This document shows, in pieces, positions 33,801 to 36,594 of a DNA stretch of 64,000 bases. The stretch is from positions 253,501 through 317,500 of the forward strand of contig CAJNDS010002497.1 of assembly GCA_905221605.1 (NCBI GenBank). The letters are read 5' to 3'. Origin of the DNA: Symbiodinium natans. Its lineage: Eukaryota; Sar; Dinophyceae; Suessiales; Symbiodiniaceae. Position 1 is the first letter of the stretch, and each line of letters starts with the position of its first letter. Position numbers and translations under genes: made by a program. The notes beneath the pieces were generated by a model, which was not told where the DNA came from, did not search any database, and saw nothing but the letters and a program-made list of their open reading frames with translations.

Positions 33801-34211
33801 AAACCCTATACATCCTCCGAATTATGAATGCTATCAACCCTACGAAGCCTTCAGATTCTGCACCTGATTGCGTGGTTGGTTCTCGAACAGCTCAGCCCAG
33901 AACTGAACTCCAGGACCTTTAAGATGTACAAGGGTTGCAGGGTGTAATAATAATGCCATCATAGGGCTGAGAGGGTATAAGGTTTAGGGATGAACAGTCA
34001 GTTTAGAGTCTGGTTCCTTCGGACCGGCTTGTGAGCCCCTCACCGAAACCCTAAACCCTAAACCCTAAACCCTAAACCCTAAACCCTAAACCCTAAACCC
34101 TAAACCCTAAACCCTAAACCCTAAACCCTAAACCCTAAACCCTCCTAAACCCCAAGCACGCGGCCTCTTCAGGAGTTTGTACGCTCGACCTCCTTCCGAG
34201 GTCGCCACCAT
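720..34211 (-). CDS. XAP5: XAP5/FAM50 family nuclear protein, 21 exons, complete
   Basis: Exons (minus, 5' to 3'): 34165-34211, 33424-33460, 32327-32401, 31198-31232, 30902-30952, 30063-30093, 29117-29152, 24969-25012, 24263-24298, 20584-20635, 19765-19791, 19414-19456, 19119-19166, 9802-9840, 8817-8859, 7067-7130, 6098-6148, 5361-5396, 4306-4358, 3303-3342, 720-803. They sum to 972 nt (323 aa plus TGA) and every junction is in phase. Seen: family landmarks in order, such as [81 protein letters not shown] and YDQYTVHG. Known of the family: human FAM50A is about 339 aa, nuclear and spliceosome-associated; plant XCT acts in clock and RNA pathways. Donors are 13 GC, 4 GT and 3 GA; acceptors are all AG. 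Introns are packed with telomere-type repeats, and intron 13 contains a Copia element. The start is the first ATG, directly after CTGCAG; another 5' exon is not excluded. Confidence 0.94.
1291..2545. other. AT-rich block without telomeric repeats
   Basis: About 1.25 kb of AT-rich sequence, with no open frame of note, inside XAP5 intron 20. It ends abruptly at a clean TTTAGGG array (2546). Composition differs from the rest of the window, so it may be an old insertion; nothing recognisable. Confidence 0.5.
2546..2674 (+). repeat. (TTTAGGG)n array, ~18 units
   Basis: Near-perfect heptamers with one 6-bp GGGTTA variant and a GGGTTCA at the right edge; faces a CCCTAAA array at 2751 across 76 bp. 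Confidence 0.95.
3303..3342 (-). CDS. XAP5: XAP5 exon 20
   Basis: [13 protein letters not shown], the family HIFPASRWEPYDP. Acceptor GTTGCAG; the donor is GA (GACTGC). Confidence 0.96.
3343..4305 (-). repeat. XAP5 intron 19 with arrays
   Basis: TTTAGGG at 3357-3500 (degenerate, GGGCTCTG variants) and 3745-3841 (14 clean units); CCCTAAA at 4188-4250. The remaining spacers show no conserved coding. Confidence 0.85.
4306..4358 (-). CDS. XAP5: XAP5 exon 19
   Basis: [17 protein letters not shown] plus a split K. The intron 3' end reads CCCTAAACAG, so the telomeric repeat runs straight into the acceptor. Donor GT. Confidence 0.97.
4359..5360 (-). repeat. XAP5 intron 18 with arrays
   Basis: TTTAGGG at 4361-4415, 4848-4936 (about 12 clean units), 5068-5101 and 5258-5340; CCCTAAA with 8-bp CCCCTAAA variants at 4617-4725. 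The 4361 array starts 2 bp from the exon 19 acceptor. Confidence 0.85.
5361..5396 (-). CDS. XAP5: XAP5 exon 18
   Basis: [12 protein letters not shown], equal to the family DVRLLSDATVEK. Acceptor GCACAG, donor GC, 36 bp. Confidence 0.94.
5397..6097 (-). repeat. XAP5 intron 17 with arrays
   Basis: CCCTAAA at 5411-5470, 5589-5665 and 5860-6081; the last ends a few bases from exon 17. 5676-5857 is a spacer sharing short segments with 40690-41015. Confidence 0.85.
6098..6148 (-). CDS. XAP5: XAP5 exon 17
   Basis: [17 protein letters not shown], core motif. Acceptor GCGAAG; the donor is GA (GATCAT). Confidence 0.96.
6149..7066 (-). repeat. XAP5 intron 16 with arrays
   Basis: TTTAGGG at 6187-6312 (17 units) and 6639-6727 (begins with 8-bp TTTAGGGG units); CCCTAAA at 6461-6510 and 6853-6932. 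A dispersed 55-bp repeat lies at 6733-6795. Confidence 0.85.
7067..7130 (-). CDS. XAP5: XAP5 exon 16
   Basis: [11 protein letters not shown] through FYELIKAT, the most conserved XAP5 core. Acceptor AGAGAG, donor GC (GCAAGA). Confidence 0.96.
7131..8816 (-). repeat. XAP5 intron 15 with arrays and spacer
   Basis: TTTAGGG-like 7146-7170, CCCTAAA 7308-7378, a TTTTGGGG array 7446-7592, short TTTAGGG 8376-8425, CCCTAAA/CCCTGAA 8521-8806. 7593-8375 is a 780-bp spacer with short ORFs on both strands that I cannot support as genes. Confidence 0.8.
7446..7592 (+). repeat. (TTTTGGGG)n array, hypotrich-type telomere unit
   Basis: At least 12 consecutive 8-bp GGGGTTTT units (7473-7592) with a few shortened units at the left. 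It differs from the 7-bp TTTAGGG arrays elsewhere, so it has been amplified locally from a variant. The long ORFs it creates are repeat artefacts. Confidence 0.93.
8817..8859 (-). CDS. XAP5: XAP5 exon 15
   Basis: [13 protein letters not shown] plus a split M, the family DFSELRSAGVEQLM. Acceptor TCAAG, donor GC. Confidence 0.95.
8860..9801 (-). repeat. XAP5 intron 14 with arrays
   Basis: TTTAGGG 8917-8986, 9521-9605 and 9689-9766; CCCTAAA 9122-9235 (16 clean units) and 9347-9410; poly-C 9412-9423; (TA)n near 9488-9505. Confidence 0.85.
9802..9840 (-). CDS. XAP5: XAP5 exon 14
   Basis: [12 protein letters not shown] with split residues at both ends, matching the family QQFLQKALEILRK. Acceptor CCAAG, donor GC. 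First exon after the retroelement-bearing intron. Confidence 0.94.
9841..10181 (-). repeat. XAP5 intron 13, part downstream of Copia element 1
   Basis: TTTAGGG/TTTGGGG array 9869-9950, then about 200 bp of unique intron up to the GAACA target duplication (10177-10181). Confidence 0.8.
10182..10281 (-). repeat. 3' LTR of element 1 (100 bp)
   Basis: Identical to 18362-18461. Contains TTTTGGCTCAAG (minus strand; + 10212-10223), matching the 3' 12 nt of the dinoflagellate spliced leader. Confidence 0.95.
10282..10291 (-). other. polypurine tract of element 1
   Basis: AGGAGGGG immediately before the 3' LTR on the minus strand: the expected plus-strand primer. Confidence 0.8.
10334..12637 (-). 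CDS. element 1 methyltransferase-like segment, reverse transcriptase and RNase H
   Basis: 767 codons, beginning at a GTG only because the TGA upstream cuts the frame. N-terminal [10 protein letters not shown] and [12 protein letters not shown] resemble motifs IV (PC) and VI of cytosine-5 methyltransferases. [31 protein letters not shown] and an HGDDF active site instead of YVDD (+ about 11338-11352). RNase [26 protein letters not shown]. The end 52 bp from the LTR is normal. The methyltransferase reading is inferred from motifs only. Confidence 0.88.
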   Translation of the reverse strand: MRELFVLLDEQEPKFLGGSPPCGPFSVLQNLVDADAKVPVEVRRKRLAEGKKHLRTAVQAYWKQMEAGRYFLHEHPKGARSWEEPEVKELRADPRVYEVTGPMCRWGMESEDAQGKGLVKKETRWLTNSRCVANVLQGACSNTEGKVWHCHVRLINGRARAAQKYPPKLVKGILMAFRQQLVEDGEFSEALNAMEAGPVPDSPPVIDEEEEIYNQFPDVGHQIQGPVIDSNTGAELDLDKVAAARREELEWVWKQNLYEKVPEEQARAAGKVPITMKWVDRNKGDNERPNYRSRIVCREVKRAKNAEFIPEHASFSAMPPLEAIKLLLSLMVTLKTSKKGRKPLKLRLLDISRAHFYGKAQRDIYVTLPEGDQEPGMVGKLLRSMYGTRDAAAIWQADYTAALLEAGFVRCPAWPAIFYNSATETRLLVHGDDFLILADDDGQAHVEKVLRKKYDLRVDGSIGPGEKKQEFCVLNRLVRFDERSGVISYEPDPRHAEIILKDLHMETCKPVKSPNEKMKAEDLEKRLQLPTVEPERVSQYRSLVMRAAFLAQDRPDLSESVKCLARRMQGPTEADFADLKRLARYLKGAMRLVQRFAPQRFSSIVTIHADSDFAGCLQTRKSTAGLVCYYGRHEVRHSSNLQSTVSLSSGEAEYYALVKGVASGMATQELLRGWGIETKLQVHTDSAAALGTCSRLGLGKSRHVQTRYLWIQEKLANGQFELFKIDTKINTADLLTKSLSTESAEQHLRRMSFELVSGRSGIAKAVV
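12668..13660 (-). CDS. element 1 integrase C-terminus and linker to methyltransferase-like segment
   Basis: 330 codons. Contains a possible zinc module (CPGCDAQMC, then H and C residues), a charged linker, and near the end [10 protein letters not shown] followed by GFSIDLET. These resemble motif I and the acidic SAM-binding strand of class-I methyltransferases. Terminated by TGA (12668-12670) in the same frame as the RT ORF, so one codon interrupts an otherwise continuous frame. Confidence 0.7.
   Translation of the reverse strand: MDNDVFIMTARGVVKGASVTRHPPADQYKYENWSELRGVPWRLQAREPGQLRVELPAVVAQPRRLPQEEVIPRNLYVLKSDLERHGFTPLCPGCDAQMCDLPHRSRNHECRLRIQSELQKTEEGRARIEAVRDRLNAGRRPKPGGGAPEAVVAASAPVLVGAPEPDAEMAAGEAAGEPLERNVAKDLREREEARGGSSEKKRRQERKGNKRVPDEDLEELHQRMQAESARGKPEDDSGAVVEMGPLPSAGSRDPQPERQPVEPSAGSAGGNGDGEIELGQLTECLCAVLRDARAKGTISEIFSPPRVAAQAHVVGMRPGFSIDLETQRPD
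13636..14451 (-). CDS. element 1 integrase
   Basis: 271 codons. A zinc-binding HHCC module ([17 protein letters not shown]), then the DDE core: D in SLDYFYL, D in LKSDNENG, E in NGYIEVAV, so all three catalytic residues are present. Ends by a frameshift near 13660-13690, the conserved C-terminal [14 protein letters not shown] region continuing in the next frame. Confidence 0.88.
   Translation of the reverse strand: MAIVKRSPADPSQEEIDQHRATGHSVHRSWCIHCCRARVTAPRHATGEPADADEGRLPYVSLDYFYLNSGQEKSESEGVLPCLVVKCRKTGRYWSSVVPAKGTDLFAVEWLKRCLFETGFKELCLKSDNENGILALKRRVKEEMNLKIHLVEVPVEDHQSNGYIEVAVREMKRQIRAILSDLQERLGFEIEPTHPCMHWLPRHAAYLISRFRIGADGRTPYERTFGRKWRTPLVSFGEHVLFRPRQPRDGRKHDLEPRVSMGTGWTMTCSL
14439..16706 (-). 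CDS. element 1 protease region
   Basis: 755 codons. A long low-complexity, charged N-terminal part (about residues 1-560), then a retroviral-type aspartic protease with [13 protein letters not shown] (+ about 14985-15020) and a flap-like segment. Ends WRS-stop, overlapping the next frame by 13 nt. Unusually large for a Copia protease module; the extension is unrecognised. Confidence 0.85.
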   Translation of the reverse strand: MARLLRVNLALGAIIGQQAAQLASLGSGASATSTPAPATPRAALPKPPVTTKPALDMPMVADPKQPAPSRPKQKTMPRPKAPKAGPLFKHMPKSEVKVKAMPKVPKRELTRPSGDESSEDEPKAPATSSKGFALLPKEKWSSMRFSERIEHKKEMRKALPRGSIGDAALKAQGTDCDTCSERRTRGRSAVRRFAEEAVGRAKRRLEERRKEKNEKKEKKDKKAKKGNEEAETRSRAPGGSPGGTPKVTSSKRTLAPRKDLRRPSEPQGPPPKPAAKSTPKAEGPRRSSGFTAGSLAMLKSSLAETLRQNIASEEDPEEQRKMEEQRRALQRDRPRQSIVITRENIDDQSFHDSRYFADRAAGVPHHQAWKNEKGRRRALLNRREGLKERVADRIEKDQEWHRRYDSKGSSHKIDKTDRFEGETVTVDERVRDKDADEPAVEAAPLSKRARANLRQEPDDEEVLLATNPERKAKEPRKRPPGYYQRKNLSRRKRKREMRNKGNPEDDDEEEDENEPPPDRDDGPKGPKWPRGPPDAGAVPVNSFGTLADSAGVVEDVDGWKRIRLNLDTGAAATAIPTELAEVLKGMGYDLGPTSGTTYKTASAEVMQDEGGLCIQGTDSRGNPKGVAGRVTNVHRPLASGSKVAMGHHLALSRRGGCLIPLGSEAAKEYEKFMAGLVRRHGAQLTPVHVENGIYMMDFWVRPRQTNAPELNATGEAEEKEESAPFQGQPRLLRERPAATKPLEMEKQAKKREWRS
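16719..17171 (-). CDS. element 1 Gag, 3' frame ending in TAG
   Basis: Carries the lysine/glycine-rich tail ([15 protein letters not shown] type) and acidic tryptophan repeats ([15 protein letters not shown]), as in element 2 Gag. Ends at TAG (16719-16721) in the same frame as the following protease ORF, only 12 nt upstream of its ATG: a layout compatible with either stop readthrough or mutation. Confidence 0.75.
   Translation of the reverse strand: MARSEVEAKEKEKAQIDERSSATTAASRDTSSRSVGRLGGTNNNNTSKGTPSSKGGKDKKPKGKGDKGGKGGKGKGKGGKGRGGKGGKPKAVGNVEEQREPEGEEAAEWDGGDWEALGWDDGDWNEAAGSNESNYLALGALHVAAPLAKE
16834..18096 (-). CDS. element 1 Gag, 5' frame
   Basis: A 420-codon frame. Residues 1-80 form a coiled coil ([19 protein letters not shown]), followed by a Gag core of the UBN2/Copia type and a CCHC knuckle ([14 protein letters not shown], about + 17068-17113). 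After the knuckle this frame turns into an arginine-rich shadow, while the Gly/Lys-rich continuation seen in element 2 lies in another frame (16722-17171). The switch falls at a (CAA)n run near 17045-17060, suggesting microsatellite slippage or frameshifting. Confidence 0.85.
   Translation of the reverse strand: MASVEQRFDQLAQQLAVLQTELQESRRREEDLNTRLAQVQQGAIAPTLQATMEQMVETQKAILESTRRDPKKVTLVDNRGLAKPHSYDGTADFLQWKIRLEAFVQSVHEDLEDPMTWAEEETDPISGASVAAAFGSVNPSQHEVPELEGKSQQLYAVLQTLCEKEAFTIIRAAGKGNGLEAWRRLCKRYDPSTGGRRRALLRSVLNPSRVNKIEELSAAVESWEEQVRQYENRRKPDGSRPTLDEDIRVAILESICPAEVERHLQLNQARFADYDEVRKELSSYLETRIGLKLKPGSSSNEQGPTPMDIGAFGGGGKGKGKGADRRAIKCHNCGKPGHIKSECWAPGRYQQQQHQQRHALEQRRKGQEAQRKRRQRRKRRQRQRQRWQRKRRKRWKAEGGRKRGGAKGTRRRGGRRMGRW
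18350..18361 (-). other. tRNA primer-binding site of element 1
   Basis: TGGTAGCGGAGC directly after the 5' LTR. It is complementary to a tRNA 3' end GCTCCGCTACCA and identical to the site in element 2. Confidence 0.88.
18362..18461 (-). repeat. 5' LTR of element 1 (100 bp)
   Basis: Begins TGATTCCGG and ends AAATCA on the minus strand. The spliced-leader-like 12-mer is at + 18392-18403 and ends at LTR nucleotide 70. Confidence 0.95.
18462..19118 (-). repeat. XAP5 intron 13, part upstream of element 1
   Basis: CCCTAAA 18550-18632, 18824-18920 (14 units) and 19022-19074; TTTAGGG 18731-18760; G14 tract 19009-19022 directly before the last array. Confidence 0.85.
19119..19166 (-). CDS. XAP5: XAP5 exon 13
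   Basis: Completes G, then [15 protein letters not shown] and a split G: the hallmark SGHRR. Acceptor CCAAG, donor GC. The next intron holds Copia element 1. Confidence 0.95.
19167..19413 (-). repeat. XAP5 intron 12
   Basis: TTTAGGG-like 19205-19235 next to the acceptor side, CCCTAAA variants 19295-19370; 247 bp in all. Confidence 0.85.
19414..19456 (-). CDS. XAP5: XAP5 exon 12
   Basis: [14 protein letters not shown] plus a split G, the hallmark ITFSYWDG. The acceptor GGCAG is followed by A; donor GT. Confidence 0.95.
19457..19764 (-). repeat. XAP5 intron 11
   Basis: TTTAGGG 19468-19550 begins 11 bp from the exon 12 acceptor; CCCTAAA 19684-19756 ends 8 bp from the exon 11 donor. A clear example of inverted telomeric ends. 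Confidence 0.88.
19765..19791 (-). CDS. XAP5: XAP5 exon 11 (27-bp microexon)
   Basis: VQYKKEQEE, nine codons; the shortest exon. Acceptor GGAAG, donor GC. Fits between the REAEL and IKKTKLEV blocks. Confidence 0.82.
19792..20583 (-). repeat. XAP5 intron 10
   Basis: TTTAGGG 19857-19935, CCCTAAA 20084-20150, TTTAGGG with GGGCTTA variants 20374-20536. Two copies of the dispersed 55-bp repeat (19960-20025 plus, 20196-20260 minus). Confidence 0.85.
20584..20635 (-). CDS. XAP5: XAP5 exon 10
   Basis: [17 protein letters not shown], the family PDRDREEEENRLREEL block. The acceptor CTCGAG lies directly beside a C-strand telomeric array. Donor GC. Confidence 0.92.
21607..22236 (-). CDS. multi-pass membrane protein-like ORF in XAP5 intron 9
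   Basis: 209 codons, intronless as read. Five or so hydrophobic segments (for example [40 protein letters not shown]) separated by short polar loops; the soluble C-terminal third has a lysine/glutamate helix ([16 protein letters not shown]). I do not recognise a family. It sits between a CCCTAAA array and a TTTAGGG array, the arrangement seen around XAP5 exons, so it may be an exon of a nested minus-strand gene. Both ends are uncertain. Confidence 0.5.
   Translation of the reverse strand: MLWYAIVLVFAIVVVENGVSFYGKWSKVQSLCLTVGQGLMFVLSSFSKLALVMLYWVYWYNNSYVMCYIPGLGLSLTLALPIVYLFSWTVNSFCQQQAVQNASLVLMVLSIFLFGCLCIVLLGYFVFTAQFIYKTWASEKVEDYSLGYLHVDTSLSANAKLLGSELEEGKQALKRALGLMGFASVFGTVVDVIFCFQESMSYVPPEYLE
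22626..23261 (-). CDS. hypothetical ORF with one membrane segment in XAP5 intron 9
   Basis: 211 codons. The first ~150 residues look protein-like, with a hydrophobic helix ([17 protein letters not shown]) and a soluble part ([15 protein letters not shown]). The last part runs through a telomeric repeat (PNPKPQTLN) and is probably intron, with a donor somewhere near 22800. It may belong with 21607-22236. Function unknown. Confidence 0.35.
   Translation of the reverse strand: MNSEVTHGSGHDGSLRMVRRVTVVSQAGGVLLGQSVPTCLAAMDMKTCLTYTSYLVTLLEAIGVFLAVFSLPQQERALMQTLPEYTGYLLTVQLPEFWGPVHVVVPDWCKEFDKNEEAVSGSARLISVSQVDGAPGGQISKCCCTHKLKNRAVVPNPKPQTLNQKTRSTWMTRRMTSNGTRKSQARARRIPIRSPASVPAPDCTKLERFRV
23820..24235. 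repeat. AT-rich simple repeats
   Basis: (TA)n at 23864-23891, 24000-24020 and 24206-24222, separated by ATAAATA-type sequence; low complexity, inside XAP5 intron 9. Confidence 0.85.
24263..24298 (-). CDS. XAP5: XAP5 exon 9
   Basis: [11 protein letters not shown] plus a split L, the family GKNPDVDTSFL motif. Acceptor GCGAG, donor GT. Confidence 0.94.
24299..24968 (-). repeat. XAP5 intron 8
   Basis: Degenerate TTTAGGG 24343-24425, 420 bp of spacer without supported coding, CCCTAAA 24852-24948. Confidence 0.8.
24969..25012 (-). CDS. XAP5: XAP5 exon 8
   Basis: [14 protein letters not shown] plus a split R: acidic-to-basic transition before GKNP. Acceptor CTCCAG, donor GT. Confidence 0.88.
25735..26930. 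repeat. degenerate 25-30-bp tandem repeat
   Basis: About 1.2 kb of recurring AATAGGAAYCCTATTAAAAT-like units, many partly palindromic (TAGGA..TCCTA), at irregular 20-30-bp spacing. ORFs inside are repeat artefacts. Confidence 0.8.
26936..28172. repeat. 101-bp-unit inverted array (large palindrome)
   Basis: Direct units on the left: TTTCGGATTTT recurs at 27240, 27341, 27442, 27543 (variant), 27644 and 27745, exactly 101 bp apart. After a centre near 27785 the same unit appears reverse-complemented (CCGAAAC landmarks at about 27821, 27914, 28016, 28117). Each unit also contains its own inverted pair (GGAAACTCGAGGAATTT / AAATTCCTCGAGTTTCC). The long ORFs on both strands are artefacts. Confidence 0.95.
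28271..28412. repeat. (CATTCCCT)n 8-bp array
   Basis: About 16 tandem octamers, directly beyond C- and G-runs (28187-28200, 28240-28250) and an ATATAT block next to the palindrome. Confidence 0.95.
28619..28712 (+). repeat. (TTTAGGG)n array, 13 units
   Basis: Uninterrupted heptamers in XAP5 intron 7. Confidence 0.95.
29117..29152 (-). CDS. XAP5: XAP5 exon 7
   Basis: [12 protein letters not shown], the acidic stretch. Acceptor GACAG; the donor is GA (GAGGAG). Followed by the 4.1-kb intron 7. Confidence 0.85.
29153..30062 (-). repeat. XAP5 intron 6
   Basis: TTTAGGG variants 29195-29260, 29474-29540 and 30000-30035. Spacers 29261-29473 and 29541-29999 have short open frames on the minus strand, but the XAP5 junction 6/7 is in phase without them. 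Confidence 0.8.
30063..30093 (-). CDS. XAP5: XAP5 exon 6
   Basis: [10 protein letters not shown], matching the LSF-plus-acidic junction of the family (ISSLSFTLEEE). Acceptor AGAG, donor GC, 31 bp. Confidence 0.82.
30094..30901 (-). repeat. XAP5 intron 5
   Basis: TTTAGGG 30138-30178; CCCTAAA 30277-30425 (21 units with three CCCTGAA). 30426-30895 is spacer without supported genes. Confidence 0.85.
30902..30952 (-). CDS. XAP5: XAP5 exon 5
   Basis: Completes K, then [16 protein letters not shown] and a split V: coiled-coil-like charged helix. Acceptor CCCGAG, donor GC. Confidence 0.85.
31198..31232 (-). CDS. XAP5: XAP5 exon 4
   Basis: [11 protein letters not shown] plus a split K, equal to the conserved VGLVTLNDMKAK segment. 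Acceptor CATCAG, donor GC, 35 bp. Confidence 0.93.
31233..32326 (-). repeat. XAP5 intron 3
   Basis: TTTAGGG 31275-31350 (degenerate), 31597-31719 (17 clean units) and 32053-32105; CCCTAAA 31838-31970 and 32222-32299; poly-C20 at 32020-32039. Confidence 0.85.
32327..32401 (-). CDS. XAP5: XAP5 exon 3
   Basis: 25 codons, [12 protein letters not shown] through FKRQT, matching the family NIDKKFSAHYDAVEAELKSST block. The acceptor GGCAG is followed by A, one of two exceptions to AG|G. Donor GC. Confidence 0.92.
32402..33423 (-). repeat. XAP5 intron 2
   Basis: TTTAGGG 32440-32508, CCCTAAA 33338-33390, a C-rich tract 32623-32652, and about 680 bp of spacer without supported coding. Confidence 0.8.
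33424..33460 (-). CDS. XAP5: XAP5 exon 2
   Basis: Completes R and encodes [12 protein letters not shown], a charged helix. Acceptor ACAG before G, donor GC. A 37-bp exon. Confidence 0.82.
33461..34164 (-). repeat. XAP5 intron 1
   Basis: TTTAGGG/TTTAAGG 33485-33640 on the acceptor side, CCCTAAA 34047-34150 (about 14 clean units) on the donor side, 400 bp spacer between. Confidence 0.85.
34165..34211 (-). CDS. XAP5: XAP5 exon 1 (start)
   Basis: Encodes [15 protein letters not shown] plus two bases of R, matching the family N-terminus (SEAGRAMHLMKKRE type). The ATG follows CTGCAG, so the AG could be a spliced-leader acceptor. Donor GC (GCCGCG). Confidence 0.88.
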
Positions 34212-34647
34212 CTGCAGGACGGCACGAGGGAGATGGGATACCAGCTCGTTTAGGGTTTAGGGTTTAGGGTTTAGGGTTTGGGGTTTGGGGTTTGGGGTTT
34301 GGGGTTTAGGGAGATAGGATACCGGGGAATCTCGTTTAGGGGTTAATAGGGTTTTTAGGATTTATGGGGTTTAGGGGGTTTACAGGGTTTTTAGGGTTTG
34401 TAGGGCTGAAAGGGTTTAGGGTTAAGGTTATAGGGCTTATAGGGCTTATAGGGCTTATAGGGTTTCTAGGGCTTATAGGGCTTATAGGGCTTGTAAATCC
34501 TTTATAGGGTTTAATTGCGTTTCTGGGGTGTATGTAGGGGGCTTGGCTTTGGGGTTTAGGGCGGGGAGGATCGCATCATTGTCCCAGCCCTCAATTTGCC
34601 CTTCAGACCCTCGCTTGGAAGCTGCTACATGGAAACCGACAGTGTCT

Positions 34648-34833
34648 GGGTTTAGGGTTTAGGGTTTAGGGTTTAGGGTTTAGGGTTTAGGGTTTAGGGT
34701 TTAGGGTTTAGGGTTTAGGGTTTAGGGTTTAGGGTTTAGGGTTTAGGGTTTAGGGTGTAGGGTTTAGGGTTTAGGGTTTAGGGTTTAGGGTTTAGGGTTT
34801 AGGGTTTAGGATTTAGGGTTTAGGGTTTAGGGT
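34648..34833 (+). repeat. longest (TTTAGGG)n array, ~26 units
   Basis: One GTGTAGG and one GATTTAG variant; otherwise perfect heptamers. Confidence 0.96.
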
Positions 34834-35067
34834 CCCATACGCCGGCCCTCAGGAGAGGCCGCAGCATACCGCGCTTCGAGAGCGGCCCCAATTGCGTGGG
34901 CGGACGGTTGGTACACAACCAGGGCAGATCGCTGGTTCCCTCCACTGGAGCCTCCAACGTTTGTCGTGCCTTTGTTAATTAAGGGTGGGTTTAGGGTTTA
35001 GGGTTTAGGGTTTAGGGTTTAGGGTTTCGGGTTTAGGGTTTAGGGGCCCTTTCCAGATGTTTTTTAC

Positions 35068-35206
35068 TGACAGGGTTCTTAAGGGAGGGAGGTTCAAGGG
35101 GGGCAGGTACCTAGCAAACCTTAGGGAGCCTTAGGGAGTAGTCGGGAGTATTAGGGAACCTTGGGTTACTTACCCCCCTTGAGCCCCCCTCCCTTAAGAA
35201 CCTTAT
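35068..35206. repeat. foldback (MITE-like) element, copy 1
   Basis: Inverted ends of about 38 bp: GGTTCTTAAGGGAGGGAGG at the left matches the reverse complement of CCTCCCTTAAGAACC at the right, around a core with repeated TTAGGGAGCC/GGGAGTA. A related core lies at 53636-53745. No ORF. Confidence 0.75.
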
Positions 35207-36317
35207 CATGTACGGCCTTCTAGAGGTAGAGGCTGAAATCTTGGAAACTACAACTGCGGGGATCCAGGTGAGTCCTTGGAAGCAAAAAGGTCTCGTTGAA
35301 CCAGACACAAGAGTAGCCTGGGAATAGCTTATTAGGGAACCTAAGCCCGAAAAAAAAGGGAGAACAAGGGCCTACTCTGGGTCCTGTTTATGAAGCTTAC
35401 CGTGAGGATTTTCGAGGATTTTCGGGCAAAGGGCCACCCCCCCCCCCCCAGAAAAGGCGAAACGGGTTTAGGATTTATACCCTAAACCCGAAAACCTTAA
35501 CCCTGTAGGGGTTTAATCGTTTCCTGGGGATGTCACGGCTACTCCTCAGGTGCAGCCGGAATCCACAGCAGGCCTAAACCCTGAACCCTGAACCCTGAAC
35601 CCTCAACCCTAAACCCTAGCCCTACAGCCAAATTGCAAACCTAAGCTCTAAACCCCCAAATCGGAGGCCCTGTCTGCGACAGGATCTAGCGTCGAAGCTC
35701 GGAATGGCCGGAGCGAGCGACTGAAGCGGGTTTTGGGTGAGGTTTAGGGTTTAGGGTTTAGGGTTTAGGGTTTAGGGTTTAGGGTTTAGGGTCTAGGGTC
35801 TAGGGTTTAGGGTTTAGGGTTTGAGGGTTCAGGATTTGGGGTTTAGGGATACCGCCCCTGAATATGGGCACTTCAGAACCCTCCGAAGAAGGTAAGGGAC
35901 GTGTGAAGGAACTATGTATCTTGCCTGAAACAAAGGGATGAACGGCTACCAGGTACGATTAATCCCTGAGAAACCCTAAGCCCTAAACCCTAAATGTTCG
36001 AATGTCGTACAATCTCTGCCCTAAAGACCCCTCCTACTGACCTGGCGTCAAAGTGCACGTTCACGGCTCAGGTTTCGTTGATGGGCACAGGGTGTAATTC
36101 TTTTGTCCGAATTCCGTGTGAAAAAGCATCCCCGAATCCTTGCTGGTTTAGGGTTTTGGGATGATTGGCTTAGGGTTTCGGGTTTCGGGATGATAGGGTT
36201 TAGGGCCCTAAACCCTAAACCCTAACCCCCAAACAGTAAACCCGAAACCCTAAACCCTCAACCCAGAACCCTAAACCCTAAACCCGAATCTCACTCTCAT
36301 CCTCTGAGGGCGGGCAC

Positions 36318-36353
36318 CTGTCGGATGTCATTGCCGCTCTCATAGGCACGTAC
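36318..36353 (-). CDS. candidate exon, unidentified gene
   Basis: VRAYESGNDIRQ between CAACAG and a GT donor, 12 codons in phase 0. Family unknown; by position it would lie upstream of XAP5. Confidence 0.35.
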
Positions 36354-36419
36354 CTGTTGCGAGGCACTTCTGTAACCCTACTAAGCTGTAAACCCGAACC
36401 CTAAATCTAAATCAGGTCT

Positions 36420-36573
36420 AAACATCCTAAACCCTAAGCCCTAGCCCTAAGCCCCTAAGCCCCTAAGCCCCTAAGCCCCTAAGCCCCCAAGCCCCTAAGC
36501 CCCTAAGCCCCTAAGCCCCTAAGCCCCTAAGCCCCTAAGCCCTAAGCCCCTAAGCCCCTAAGCCCCTAAACCC
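36420..36573 (-). repeat. (CCCCTAAG)n array
   Basis: About 17 copies of an 8-bp C-strand variant (one CCCCCAAG, one 7-bp CCCTAAG): a locally homogenised telomere-like variant. Confidence 0.95.
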
Positions 36574-36594
36574 TTCTGGATTTCGGCTGTGGGC

